Source of the DNA: Bacteroidota bacterium | Lineage (GTDB): Bacteria > Bacteroidota > Bacteroidia > Chitinophagales > Chitinophagaceae | NCBI GenBank assembly: GCA_013286835.1 | Contig: JABDEZ010000004.1 | Location: 1 to 62,064 of the forward strand | Direction: 5' to 3' | Length of the DNA stretch: 62,064 bases | Shown: piece by piece, positions 24,944 through 34,958 of the stretch | How positions within the stretch are numbered: position 1 is the first letter of the stretch | How the letters are laid out: every line of letters starts with the position of its first letter | Position numbers and translations under genes: made by a program | Notes under the pieces: generated by a model | Told to the model about the DNA's origin: nothing | The model's database searches: none | What the model saw: only the letters and a program-made list of their open reading frames with translations

Positions 24944-25198
24944 ACTTGCATTAGAATCGCGAGATATATCATTTATAGAGAGCTGCCTTATAAATTCAAT
25001 GGTAGTATTGAACCGTATCCTAATCCCACTGGTGACCTGCTGCCTATAGAGGTACCCACAAAGTATACACTAACGCTTACTGAACATTGTAGGTACCAGG
25101 GAATGTATGTATTGGAAATGAGCAGTGAAGATGTTCGGTTGGTAAGGAAGGTGTTGAAAAAAGTAAAAGTGAATTATGAGAACAGCCTATATTTTTGA
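24944..25198 (+). pseudogene. Remnant of a T9SS-type C-terminal domain
   Basis: An 85-codon open frame with no start codon, opening just after a stop. It reads ...EPYPNPTGDLLPIEVP..., the YPNPTGD signature of type A sorting domains, then GMYVLEMSSEDVRLVRKVLKK, the usual last strands. Only the C-terminus of a former secreted protein remains. A 60-codon frame overlapping its start (24867-25049) is not convincing. Confidence 0.5.
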
Positions 25199-25214
25199 TT
25201 AAAATCAATTCCTG

Positions 25215-26405
25215 TTAATGTTTAATAGAAAAGCCCCGTCTCATTTTATGTATTGTAGAAGATATTATAGAGCGTCTCTTCAGCTTTAAAATATTATTCG
25301 TAATTGCTAAATTCTTTTTTTTGAAATCGTTTAAAAGATTGTCGATCCATTGCATAGTTTGTAGTGCTGTAAACACTATGCCGTCTTTGATGAGTTTCCT
25401 TTCTTCCATGTTAGGAAGATGCCACAATAGGATTATTTTATCAATTTGTAATATTGGGGTAATTGTAAACTTAACTATAGTACCATCTTTATCTAATGCA
25501 ACCAAAGAATGAGAATTAACTTTGAAACAGATTGCCTCATTGCAAATTCCATCCATATCATGTTTATATGCGTATGCAATCAAATAGCTCCATTCATCTT
25601 GGGTTATTTCTTTTAATTTATAGTGTCGGGTAGAACCAAATATTTCAAACTCATTAAGTTCTAAAAACAATTTGACCCTTTGAAAAAATGTCTCGTATAC
25701 TATTAGGAAATCAGTCAATATGATTACAAGCTGATCAAAAGCATCTTTTTTTAAATGTGGTGCACTTGTTCCCACAATAACAAATGCTACTTCAGTCTTA
25801 CTATCGTAATAATGCAATATGCTACTTTCTAAAGTAGAGCATTTGCTCCAACCTATAAGTGTCATTATATCATCATTATTTAGTGTAATCATTGTCCCCA
25901 TTTCATAAAATTCTATTGCGCAGCTTCCAACTTCATCGAATTTAGAAGGCAAATAAGAATTAAGAGCTATTAGTGAATCTGAATTAAAATAAGTTGGCTT
26001 AATACCGTATTGTTCAGTATCAACAATTTTATAGCATTTTTTGAACTGTATTTTTTCTTTTAATTTCCGATTCCTGATGATTGTTGATAGTTCTTTCTCG
26101 ACCCTGCTCTTATTCCTTTGTGCAATAGCCAGATAAAAACGCTCAGGAGATTCATTAAAAGCCATATTTCCTTTTTGTCTATTATGCAATTTAATTGTTG
26201 GTACTAAGTTTTCAATTGAGTCTATTGTGAACCCATCACCAAGGCTGTATTTATTTATTTTTTCTCTTAGAGTTTCCTTATCAGTTGATTTTGGGATAAT
26301 ATGATCGATCTCTAGATCGTCAAAATTCTCTATTGATTTCCCCTCATATATATCTTTTCTTTCGTAGGCTATCCAGATAGCAACACGTAATTCATTTCTA
26401 ATCAT
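25215..26405 (-). CDS. HNH endonuclease-like protein with long unknown C-terminal domain
   Basis: A 396-residue soluble protein. Residues 1-90 follow the HNH pattern: LRVAIWIAYERKDIYEGK...LEIDHIIPKS (DH at ~34-35), then FTIDSIENLVPTIKLHNRQKGNMAF (N and HN-x-x-K). The zinc-binding CxxC pairs of many relatives are replaced (KDIYEGK, LHNRQKG), so this is the metal-knuckle-less HNH type. Residues ~130-396 are unrecognised, with a hydrophobic stretch near 240. It could be a restriction enzyme, or a nuclease of the same mobile unit as the downstream primase. It sits alone, separated from that gene by a 607-bp gap. Confidence 0.7.
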   Translation of the reverse strand: MIRNELRVAIWIAYERKDIYEGKSIENFDDLEIDHIIPKSTDKETLREKINKYSLGDGFTIDSIENLVPTIKLHNRQKGNMAFNESPERFYLAIAQRNKSRVEKELSTIIRNRKLKEKIQFKKCYKIVDTEQYGIKPTYFNSDSLIALNSYLPSKFDEVGSCAIEFYEMGTMITLNNDDIMTLIGWSKCSTLESSILHYYDSKTEVAFVIVGTSAPHLKKDAFDQLVIILTDFLIVYETFFQRVKLFLELNEFEIFGSTRHYKLKEITQDEWSYLIAYAYKHDMDGICNEAICFKVNSHSLVALDKDGTIVKFTITPILQIDKIILLWHLPNMEERKLIKDGIVFTALQTMQWIDNLLNDFKKKNLAITNNILKLKRRSIISSTIHKMRRGFSIKH

Positions 26406-27012
26406 CTTATATTCCCAATTATTATTCGAAAAAATGGTTGAAGGTTTCTTTCTTATTCTAATGCAATCTCAAGGTAAGTTAACGTTTTAAATCGTATATG
26501 TGAGGTGAAGTACACTTGAGGTTCATAAGCTTTAGACTGGTCATGCAAAAGTTTATCCACCTGTTATATAGTTTTATTCACATGTAACTCTCTATAGAAT
26601 TCTCGCTTCCTTTTGTTTCTTGTTTTTTCTTAATGTTTCTTAATGTTTATTCCATTTCGCGAAATCAAAATTCATCGTAGTCTACATTTATTATTTCGTG
26701 AATTTCTTCTTGGGTCAATTCTTCTCCCTTAGAAGCTCATTATTTTTGGGTAGTGTCCAATGATTGGCTTGGCATTGAACTTCTTAACAGACATTGTGCA
26801 CATTAGTGAAGAACAGATTCAAGTTCTGGGAAATATTTCCCAAATATGATTTTGCTCATTCTATTTCAATTGATACTCTTCGTCTGGCACATCATTCTGT
26901 CTTTGCTTGTGATCGTGTTCTAATTCAATCACAGGTCAGCAGTGAGCTCTAAAACAACTGTTACGCCTGTTCCGAATTCATTTTGCTGACCTGAAATTTA
27001 AGTGCCATTTTC
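26406..27012. other. 607-bp gene-free stretch, possible replication origin
   Basis: No protein gene is supported. Visible signals: two DnaA-box-like 9-mers, TTATCCACC (26553-26561) and TTATTCACA (26574-26582); a repeated TTTCTTAATG AT-rich tract (about 26625-26650); and the palindrome GGGAAATATTTCCC (26828-26841). Beside a primase gene this could be the origin of a former plasmid or element. This is inference only. Confidence 0.35.
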
Positions 27013-28953
27013 TTATTTGTGATGCAACCTTTTCAATCTTTTATTTTCTTCAGAGAACTTATGTAATCTTCTAACCCAATCTCTGTTGTCATCTGTGATG
27101 ATCTGACCAGACGCAAGATTTAACTCTTCATCACTTGGTTCGTTGTCATCATTCTTTGTAAATGCAATGATCGCATTTGTCTGTTCGGCCGCGAAGTGAT
27201 TTTGCATCGTTGAATTACGATAACTGAGAATTCGAGCAACAATGTCTTTATGATCTTCAGTGTCATCAAATATGTGAAGCCTGTTTCTTGCCTTGTTTAA
27301 TTTTGATTCTTTTTTATGAACGATTCCTATCACTTCTTTTTTACTCTCAATTAAAGCTTCTTCTGACCAATGCTTTATATCTTGTTCTTCTTCTTTGAAA
27401 ATATCTGCTACATCTGCATCTCCATTTTCTTCACTGGATACTTCATCAATTTGTTCTTCAAGTTGATATTCTATGTCTTGCTGCTCTGATCCTTCTTTAT
27501 GAATATAAGTGATCTTTATTCTTTCATTTTCTATTCTAACGATTTCATCAAAATCAATAGACTTATAGTTCCAATACTTCTTTATTGTTCTGATACCTAT
27601 TTCTTTATAGCCATGTTCTTCTGCATAGCTCTTGATAAACTGATACACTTCTTTCTGTGTAACTTTTATAGAAGGTGCATTTGACAATATAATAATACCT
27701 TCTATTGATTCTATGTAAGTTGCACCTTCTTTCTTCTGTTGCATCAGATATTCCCTCGCAAGATTTATTGCACTTATTGACCTTTCCATTTTATATAATC
27801 CTGACATTCTTTTGGCCAATGCATTTTTGGCTTCTCTGGATATGGTGTTTTGTTTGCAGTGAAAGGTCTTTGATATCAGTTTAGGATTTAGAATTCCATT
27901 CTTCTTTATGCCATCATATACAAACTTGAAGAATCTTTCAAGCTCTGATCTTTTGGAAGCTGTTCCAGGAACTGTCTTATTATAATTCAAGTATAAGATG
28001 TAGCTCAAGATATGCTCAGGATCAGCATTAGGATTTAGGTACACAAGACAATGTATGATCTGACCAAAGAACCTCATCTTATGACCTGCATCTATTTTAT
28101 AGTTATGAGGAATATATACCTCACAATAATCAACAGTCTTCATGTCGAATATCCTGTTCTCAATTACCACTTCAGTTCTGAATTTTAATGTCCTGTAAAC
28201 CTCAGATATATCGATGGAGTTGTAATCAGAAGGTGCACTTAACATATAATCGGTAAGAGTATTAATTATATTGTGAGTTGCACCTTTCTTCTTGTCTTTT
28301 GATTCATTTCTTATAAACTCTTCTGGAATCTCAATGACTGATGAAGAATTAAAATAACAATTAGGATCGTAGGATACATACCAAGCATTTGACTTGCTCT
28401 TTGTCTTTGGATCAAGATCCAAGTCTTTGAAGATATGCCTACATATATATTCTCTGATGGAATCAAAGTTCAAGGCTGTGATCTCATTTTCAATTTTCGT
28501 TAGAATTGAAAGACCTGTTCCTGAACAAGAAAGACAGATCATGCTGATATATTCTTTGTATTCTTCAATGAGTTTCATTTTATGACTTACAGCATCATCG
28601 ATGTTGTCGATGTCGAAATACATATAACCGCTGAATTCTTTGATGCTGTCATCATTTCGATAGGAAACCATGCAGCAAGGTGTGATGTATGGAAGGTTAT
28701 TTTTCAGTGCTTTCTTCTTTAAATTGTATTCAAGATCATTGATATCAAGAGTTCTGATCTGTTGAATGATTGGTTTGTTGTCTTTCCTAATTTCTTTGAC
28801 AAGAGCTTCGATGCTGATCTTTTTGTCTGGTGTGCAATTCTTCGTGCCTTTTGTGAAGTAGCTAAACATTTTGTTTGAAATAGAGTTGCTGGAGTTGTCT
28901 TTGAGAGAAACAAGCCCGGTGGTTAAAACTGATTGATATTGTTTCAGCTTCAC
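27013..28953 (-). CDS. BT4734/VirE-N-type primase-like replication protein of a mobile element
   Basis: A 646-residue protein. Residues ~80-230 match the BT4734-like N-terminal domain (also called VirE N): FSGYMYFDIDNID, ICLSCSGTGLSILTKIEN, NAWYVSYDPNCYFN, in the usual order, with the DxD acids of a primase-polymerase-type fold. Residues ~300-360 and ~400-480 are helical (EVYQFIKSYAEEHGYKEIGIRTIKKYW looks like a helix-turn-helix), and the tail is acidic. In Bacteroidota elements this domain normally precedes a helicase; here none follows. It probably initiates replication of an integrated element. The upstream region has the palindrome at 29126. Confidence 0.75.
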   Translation of the reverse strand: MKLKQYQSVLTTGLVSLKDNSSNSISNKMFSYFTKGTKNCTPDKKISIEALVKEIRKDNKPIIQQIRTLDINDLEYNLKKKALKNNLPYITPCCMVSYRNDDSIKEFSGYMYFDIDNIDDAVSHKMKLIEEYKEYISMICLSCSGTGLSILTKIENEITALNFDSIREYICRHIFKDLDLDPKTKSKSNAWYVSYDPNCYFNSSSVIEIPEEFIRNESKDKKKGATHNIINTLTDYMLSAPSDYNSIDISEVYRTLKFRTEVVIENRIFDMKTVDYCEVYIPHNYKIDAGHKMRFFGQIIHCLVYLNPNADPEHILSYILYLNYNKTVPGTASKRSELERFFKFVYDGIKKNGILNPKLISKTFHCKQNTISREAKNALAKRMSGLYKMERSISAINLAREYLMQQKKEGATYIESIEGIIILSNAPSIKVTQKEVYQFIKSYAEEHGYKEIGIRTIKKYWNYKSIDFDEIVRIENERIKITYIHKEGSEQQDIEYQLEEQIDEVSSEENGDADVADIFKEEEQDIKHWSEEALIESKKEVIGIVHKKESKLNKARNRLHIFDDTEDHKDIVARILSYRNSTMQNHFAAEQTNAIIAFTKNDDNEPSDEELNLASGQIITDDNRDWVRRLHKFSEENKRLKRLHHK

Positions 28954-29118
28954 TTCGCATCTCTCAATGATCGGCTACTTGCTGCATACAGATTCGATTG
29001 TAAAATTGAAAATGTATACGGCGAGAATAGTTGTAACAGTGTTCCTGAAAAAAGAAGTGAAGATTTATTTCTTTGTTCCAGAAAAGATCAGATGATTTGT
29101 GATAAATGTTCAATGTGA

Positions 29119-29555
29119 TGTGGAGCTGTCAATATTGACAGGAAGAAATATAAAATATATTGACTGGTTGGAAAGGTCCAGATGAACCTTTGTGATACAG
29201 TCTCATTTGAGGACTTGCTGACTTGAAGTAAGCAGTTTACACTCTGAATGACTTTGGAAGTGGTAGGCAAGCTCAGAATGAGTCAGATATCAATTTATGC
29301 AGTCGCTTTGTGATGATTTTAGACCATTTGAAGAGAGATCGTAGGAGTCGATTTCGCTACTTTATTTTCCATAATGTGAATTTAATATTGTAGACACATA
29401 AAATAAATAACTCAAGTTATGTTGTCTTCCTAATTCAAAGAACAGGTAATTCAAGTTAGCCCACTAACCGTTGTTATTGAGCACATAAAATAAATCTTCG
29501 TATCCACATACTAAATAGAACTGTATCCGTTAGTTTTATATACACGCTCTTTATT
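29119..29555. other. 437-bp gene-free stretch with palindrome and short repeats
   Basis: No protein gene is supported. Holds CTGTCAATATTGACAG (29126-29141, a 16-bp perfect palindrome shared in its core with 50065-50080), the 44-bp repeat copy at 29365-29408, and a further short version (GCACATAAAATAAAT, 29481-29495). The promoter of the alpha-2-macroglobulin gene should be near its right end but no clear motif stands out. Confidence 0.5.
29365..29408 (+). repeat. 44-bp imperfect direct repeat, left copy (right copy 37351-37394)
   Basis: Aligns without gaps to 37351-37394 at 35 of 44 positions, sharing AATATTGTA, ACACAT and TAAAT. The copies bracket exactly the alpha-2-macroglobulin and pbpC genes. 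Confidence 0.5.
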
Positions 29556-32500
29556 ATGAAATTTCAGACCCGGTATGCCATCTTCATGATCGTATGCCTA
29601 TTTCTATTTGCCTGCCACGGCTCTAAAAATGAGATCACGATCGTCAACAGGAACTTTGAAGATGTGATCGACCAGCAGCAAAATCTGGTTTTCTCCTTCA
29701 ATAAAGACATTTTCCCAGATACGCTTGTAGCTCGATGGGACAGTACCGCCTATATAGAAATAACCCCAAAAGTAAAAGGCCAATTCAAATGGAACAGCTC
29801 AAGTGAACTAATGTTCTCTCCTTCTGAGCGCTTTGAACCCGGTACGGAATATACTGGCAAGCTATCCAAGCGGATATTAAAGTATGCCGACAAAAAATAT
29901 TGGATATCGAACAGCAAGGATATCCATTTTCATACGGCGCCATTACTTGTAAACAATGCCCACTTGTCATGGACACGCGGTAAAAGTATGTCAAATGTCA
30001 TCGTGCAGCTTGATATGGACTTCAACTACGAAGTAAAGGTGAGCGACGCGGCAGCAAGAATAAAGCTATCCTCAAATGGAAATCCGATCAATTTTACTAT
30101 GGTAAATAGCGGTAACGGAAAGACAGTTACACTGCAGTTTATGCCAGTTAATGATCTGGATCAGGAAACACCATTGAAAATAGAAGCCGCTAAAGGTATA
30201 CCCTTGGCTACAGGTAAGTATATATCTATAAAAGACACGGTGATCATGGCTTCTATTCCCTCGCGCTACTCTCTGGCGGTCACTGGTATGACCGCACAAC
30301 ATACAGGTACTGAAGGGATAATAACAGTAAATACCTCGCAGCCAATGTTGGAAGAGAACTTAAAGAACATGGTGACACTTGAACCCGCAGTTCCTTTCGA
30401 ACTGGCTATTACCGATGCCGGATTTATATTGAACAGCAAGAACCTAAAGTCCGACCAAACTTACATCTTGAATATCTCAGCGAATGTCCAGGGGGCTTTT
30501 GGCGGTAAAATGAAAAAAGATTATTCAGAACAGGTTGTATTTGGGAAGTTGCAGCCCTCCATAAACTTTACCAACACAAAAGGTATGTATCTGTCTTCTC
30601 AGGGATACAGAAACGTGGCATTAAGTATCGTGAATGTGCCTAATGTCGAAGTGACCGTTGTAAAAGTGTATGAGAACAACCTGGAATTCTTTATGCGGAA
30701 GGGAACAAGGTATGGTTACGATTACAGTCGGGACGGGGATGATAATGATGGAGGAGATTTCAGGTACTATGATACCGAAAATCTTGGAGATACTGTATTT
30801 CATAAAACGTACGAAACAAGCAAGCTGCCACAACAAAATGCAGCGCGCCTCCTGCATCTTGATTTTCAGGACAAAATAAAAGATTACAAAGGGGTGTACA
30901 TCATCACAGTGGCATCTAAGGAACACAGGTGGGTGCAGGAATCTAAAGTGCTCTCAATATCTGATATTGGCCTCATTGTTAAGCAGGAGCAGGATAATAT
31001 CTATGTCTTTGCCAACTCAATTAAAAAAGCAACTGCGCTCTCGGGTGTGAAAGTGTCTTTTGTTAGTACTACCAACCAACAATTATATTCTGCGGTCACT
31101 GACAATGATGGCATGGCAACATTTAAAAATATCAGCAGTACTTCACCAGGCTTTGATGTGGGCTTGGTGACTGCAAAAATGGATGATGAATTCAGTTTTG
31201 TACTGTTTGACAAAAGCCGGATCGAGACCTCAAGGTTTGATGTGGGCGGACGCGAATTGAATGCTACCGGCCTTAACGTTATGCTTTATGCAGAGCGCAA
31301 CCTGTACCGGCCAGGAGAGCCAATACATGTAAGCGCCATTGTAAGGAGTGAACAATGGGGAAATCCGGGTGAGATCCCTCTCAAGCTGAAATTGACCATG
31401 CCAAACGGTAAGGAGTTCGCAACAATGCGAAAGATATTGAACGAACAGGGCTCTTGTGAGACGGTGTTCAACATGCCGGCGACTACTATGACCGGCACTT
31501 ATACCCTGGAAGCATATACTGGCAATGACGTATTGTTGAACTCTTATGATATCAGCATCGAGGAATTTATGCCAGACAGGATAAAAGTAGCGCTCGTCAT
31601 GGATAGACAGGAATATAAGCTGGGAGACAGTGTCAAGACAAATATACAAGCAGACAATTTATTTGGTACACCGGCGGCGGGAAGGAACTATGACTGTGAA
31701 ATGAACTTGGACAAGGCAATATTTACTGCTAAGGGCTATCCTGATTATTCATTTGCCCTGGAAAATAATTTCAATTTCAATGCGGATACGCATAACGGTG
31801 AGACAGATACTAAAGGAGCAATTCATGAATCTTTTATATTGCATAATGAGATCGCAGATATCGGGCTGATAAAGGGAAATATCATGTGCACAGTATTTGA
31901 CGAAACAGGTCGGCCAGTGCACAGGTATGAGCATTTCTCTGTGTATACGCGATCCGTATTCGTCGGCATCAAGGACATAGAAGGATACATCAATACAAGG
32001 AAGCCTCTTAAGATCAACCTGATCGCGGTCAGTAAAGATGGCATAGCACTGAACGGCAAGAATGCGGAGGTGTCTATTATCAGGAAGGAATGGCATACAG
32101 TGATACAACAAGACGGTGCGCGTTACAAATATGTTTCTCAAAAAGATGAAAAACTGGTCAGCCAAAGATCTGTGACCATTAATGGTACCACCACGGGCAT
32201 TTACTATACTCCGGAACTGAGTGGAGAATATGAAATAAGGGTATCTATACCTGGCTCTGAGAGCTATGTATCCAAAACATTTTATGCATGGGGAGATGGT
32301 GATACCCAGTATACTTCCTTTGAAGTGAACAATGAAGGTAATGTGACCATAAAAACCGACAAAGAAAAATACAGGACAGGAGAAAATATGAACCTTTTAT
32401 TCACCACCCCGTTTGAAGGCAGGATGTTAGTGACAGTAGAAAGAGATAAGGTGATCAGGCACTATTATCTCAATACCCAAAACCGGTCTGCCTCTTTATC

Positions 32501-34958
32501 TGTAAAGGCTGATGATGAAGGTGTCCCAAACGTCTACATTACCGCAACATTGTTCCGGCCTATGGAGGGCGACAATATGCCACTTACCGTAGCGCACGGT
32601 TACAAACCGATCACTATAGAGAACCCTCAAAACCATTTGCCTGTAACGATAGGCGTTGCAGCAAGATCACTCTCAAAAACAAAACAGACCATAACAGTAA
32701 GAACAGCACCAGGTGCGCTTGTTACCGTTGCAGCAGTTGATGAAGGTATCTTGCAGGTGAAAAATTATAAGACCCCGGACCCTTATGAATACTTCTATCA
32801 AAAGGTGGCATTATCGGTGAACAGTTTTGACATTTATCCTTGGCTATTGCCCGAAATAAAGTTTGGAAGGTCAAGTACAGGTGGTGATGGAGGCGATGCA
32901 TCAAGCATGCGGGTTAACCCCAACTTCGTGAACAGGGTTAAATTGGTCACTTTCTGGAGTGGCATTCTTCTGGCAGATGGAAGCGGCATAGCAAGGTACA
33001 ATATTGATATACCTCAATTCTCGGGCGACCTGCGGGTGATGGCAGTAGCATACAAAGGCAAGGCATTTGGCGGTACGGACCAACATATAAAAGTGGCAGA
33101 CCCTATTGTTATCAGCACTGCCCTGCCTCGTTTCCTTAGCCCTAAAGATGAAGTAGTGATGTCTATATCTGTGAGCAATACCACCGCTCGGGAAGCGAAT
33201 GCGACTATAACGGTACAGGTGACAGGCCCACTTACCGTTACGAGCAACGCAACACAAAATGTCAAGATACCCGCTAACAGAGAAGGACGAGCTGTATTTA
33301 ATATAGCTGCACAACAAGCCATTGGCCCTTGCAAAGTGAACGTGATCGTAAAGGCCATGAATGAAACATTTACAAATGAAACAGAAATAGGCATCAGGCC
33401 ACCAGCTTCTCTGCAAAAATTAACTGGCAGCGGGTTGGCTTCCAGTGACGAAACAGGGATGATCAGCGCCCGATCAAATTTTATCACATCCACGTACAGA
33501 GGTAAATTGGTCGTGAGCAAGTCGCCATTGGTCCAGTTCTCTAAGAATATGGACTACCTTGTTCATTATCCTTATGGCTGTGTAGAACAAACTGTATCTG
33601 CTGCCTTTCCTCAGTTGTATTATAGTGACCTTGTGAAGAGCATAAGTGGTAAGGAAAGCAGCGACATGAACTCTGCTTATAATGTTCAGCAGGCCATACT
33701 AAAACTTCAGTCCATGCAATTGTCCAATGGGGCACTGTCTTATTGGCCCGAGGCTGGTGACGGCAACGAAAGCTGGTGGGGGAGCGTATATACTGCCAAT
33801 TTTTTACTTGAGGCGAAAAAAGCTGGTTTCCAAGTCAATGAACACACCTTGGAGCGCCTTTTGGCATATCTGAAGGTCAAACTGAACAAAAAAGAAACTG
33901 AGATATACTATTATAACGAGAACCTGAAAAAGGAGATCGCGGCAAAAGAGATCGCTTACTCCCTATATGTTTTATCTGCTGCAGGCCAGCCACAGGTAAA
34001 TACCATGAACTACTATAAAGCGCACATGGAGATGCTGAGCCTGGATAGTAAATACATGTTGGCCGCAGCTTACACCCTTGCAGGCCAGCCAATGCAAAGT
34101 AGCCAAGTGCTGCCTCCTGCATTCACCGGCGAACGTTCAGTAAGATCATTTGGAGGCAGTTTCTATTCTTACATACGAGATGAGGCAATCTCCTTGAACG
34201 CCATGCTGGACATTGATCCCAATAACGTACAAGTGGGTATCATGGCGAAACAGTTATCGCAACAACTCAAAGATGAGCCATATTTGAACACACAGGAAAA
34301 TGCCTTCAGCATACTCGCTATGGGCAAGGTAGCCCGGATGACGAACAAGACTACGGCAACGGCAGTAGTAACAAGTAACGGAAAAACAGTAGGGAATACA
34401 AAAGGAGATGATCTGAATTTGGACCTCCGTCAATTCAACTCGCAGACTTTGAACGTAAAGGTAACGGGCAAGGGCAGGTACTATTACTTCTGGGAGCAAT
34501 CCGGTATAACTGCAGATGGTACATACAAACAAGAAGACAGCTACATGAAAGTGCGGCGTACCTATTTTGACAGGAAAGGTAACGAGATCACGAACAACAC
34601 ATTCCATCAGAATGACCTTATTATCGTGCGTATCTCTATCGAAGGACAATTCAACGGGACTATAAATAATGTGGCCATAACAGACATGTTACCCGCAGGA
34701 TTTGAGATAGAGAATAACAGGTTGAGTGACCTGCCAGAAATAAAGTGGATAAAGAATGAGACCAAACCTGACTATCTTGACGTGCGAGACGATCGCATTA
34801 ACTTCTTCACTTCAGCAGGAGCAAGAAAAGATCTCTATTACATGGTAAGGGCAGTATCGCCAGGGGTGTATCAACTTGGGCCTGTACAGGCTGATGCGAT
34901 GTACAACGGTATGTATCACTCGTATAACGGTGCAGGGGTGGTAAGAATAGAACAATAG
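29556..34958 (+). CDS. Bacterial alpha-2-macroglobulin, lipoprotein with thioester
   Basis: A 1800-residue protein. The N-terminus (RYAIFMIVCLFLFAC) ends in a lipobox with Cys20, so it is anchored to a membrane facing the periplasm. Successive macroglobulin domains follow, including MG2 with LYAERNLYRPGEPIHVSA at ~580. The thioester motif GCVEQ is present (Cys1342 to Gln1345) in the TED helical domain (~1300-1580), and the C-terminal beta domain has the NVAITDMLPAGFEIEN pattern. Bacterial relatives trap invading proteases and are encoded with PBP1C, as here: the stop TAG is immediately followed by the pbpC ATG. The pair would guard and repair the cell wall. No frameshift is seen. Confidence 0.93.
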   Translation: MKFQTRYAIFMIVCLFLFACHGSKNEITIVNRNFEDVIDQQQNLVFSFNKDIFPDTLVARWDSTAYIEITPKVKGQFKWNSSSELMFSPSERFEPGTEYTGKLSKRILKYADKKYWISNSKDIHFHTAPLLVNNAHLSWTRGKSMSNVIVQLDMDFNYEVKVSDAAARIKLSSNGNPINFTMVNSGNGKTVTLQFMPVNDLDQETPLKIEAAKGIPLATGKYISIKDTVIMASIPSRYSLAVTGMTAQHTGTEGIITVNTSQPMLEENLKNMVTLEPAVPFELAITDAGFILNSKNLKSDQTYILNISANVQGAFGGKMKKDYSEQVVFGKLQPSINFTNTKGMYLSSQGYRNVALSIVNVPNVEVTVVKVYENNLEFFMRKGTRYGYDYSRDGDDNDGGDFRYYDTENLGDTVFHKTYETSKLPQQNAARLLHLDFQDKIKDYKGVYIITVASKEHRWVQESKVLSISDIGLIVKQEQDNIYVFANSIKKATALSGVKVSFVSTTNQQLYSAVTDNDGMATFKNISSTSPGFDVGLVTAKMDDEFSFVLFDKSRIETSRFDVGGRELNATGLNVMLYAERNLYRPGEPIHVSAIVRSEQWGNPGEIPLKLKLTMPNGKEFATMRKILNEQGSCETVFNMPATTMTGTYTLEAYTGNDVLLNSYDISIEEFMPDRIKVALVMDRQEYKLGDSVKTNIQADNLFGTPAAGRNYDCEMNLDKAIFTAKGYPDYSFALENNFNFNADTHNGETDTKGAIHESFILHNEIADIGLIKGNIMCTVFDETGRPVHRYEHFSVYTRSVFVGIKDIEGYINTRKPLKINLIAVSKDGIALNGKNAEVSIIRKEWHTVIQQDGARYKYVSQKDEKLVSQRSVTINGTTTGIYYTPELSGEYEIRVSIPGSESYVSKTFYAWGDGDTQYTSFEVNNEGNVTIKTDKEKYRTGENMNLLFTTPFEGRMLVTVERDKVIRHYYLNTQNRSASLSVKADDEGVPNVYITATLFRPMEGDNMPLTVAHGYKPITIENPQNHLPVTIGVAARSLSKTKQTITVRTAPGALVTVAAVDEGILQVKNYKTPDPYEYFYQKVALSVNSFDIYPWLLPEIKFGRSSTGGDGGDASSMRVNPNFVNRVKLVTFWSGILLADGSGIARYNIDIPQFSGDLRVMAVAYKGKAFGGTDQHIKVADPIVISTALPRFLSPKDEVVMSISVSNTTAREANATITVQVTGPLTVTSNATQNVKIPANREGRAVFNIAAQQAIGPCKVNVIVKAMNETFTNETEIGIRPPASLQKLTGSGLASSDETGMISARSNFITSTYRGKLVVSKSPLVQFSKNMDYLVHYPYGCVEQTVSAAFPQLYYSDLVKSISGKESSDMNSAYNVQQAILKLQSMQLSNGALSYWPEAGDGNESWWGSVYTANFLLEAKKAGFQVNEHTLERLLAYLKVKLNKKETEIYYYNENLKKEIAAKEIAYSLYVLSAAGQPQVNTMNYYKAHMEMLSLDSKYMLAAAYTLAGQPMQSSQVLPPAFTGERSVRSFGGSFYSYIRDEAISLNAMLDIDPNNVQVGIMAKQLSQQLKDEPYLNTQENAFSILAMGKVARMTNKTTATAVVTSNGKTVGNTKGDDLNLDLRQFNSQTLNVKVTGKGRYYYFWEQSGITADGTYKQEDSYMKVRRTYFDRKGNEITNNTFHQNDLIIVRISIEGQFNGTINNVAITDMLPAGFEIENNRLSDLPEIKWIKNETKPDYLDVRDDRINFFTSAGARKDLYYMVRAVSPGVYQLGPVQADAMYNGMYHSYNGAGVVRIEQ

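Noticed and set aside
31230-33520. Long reverse-strand frames (up to 171 codons) inside the alpha-2-macroglobulin gene
   Set aside because: They are antisense to a fully conserved 1800-residue protein, with unnatural compositions; shadows.
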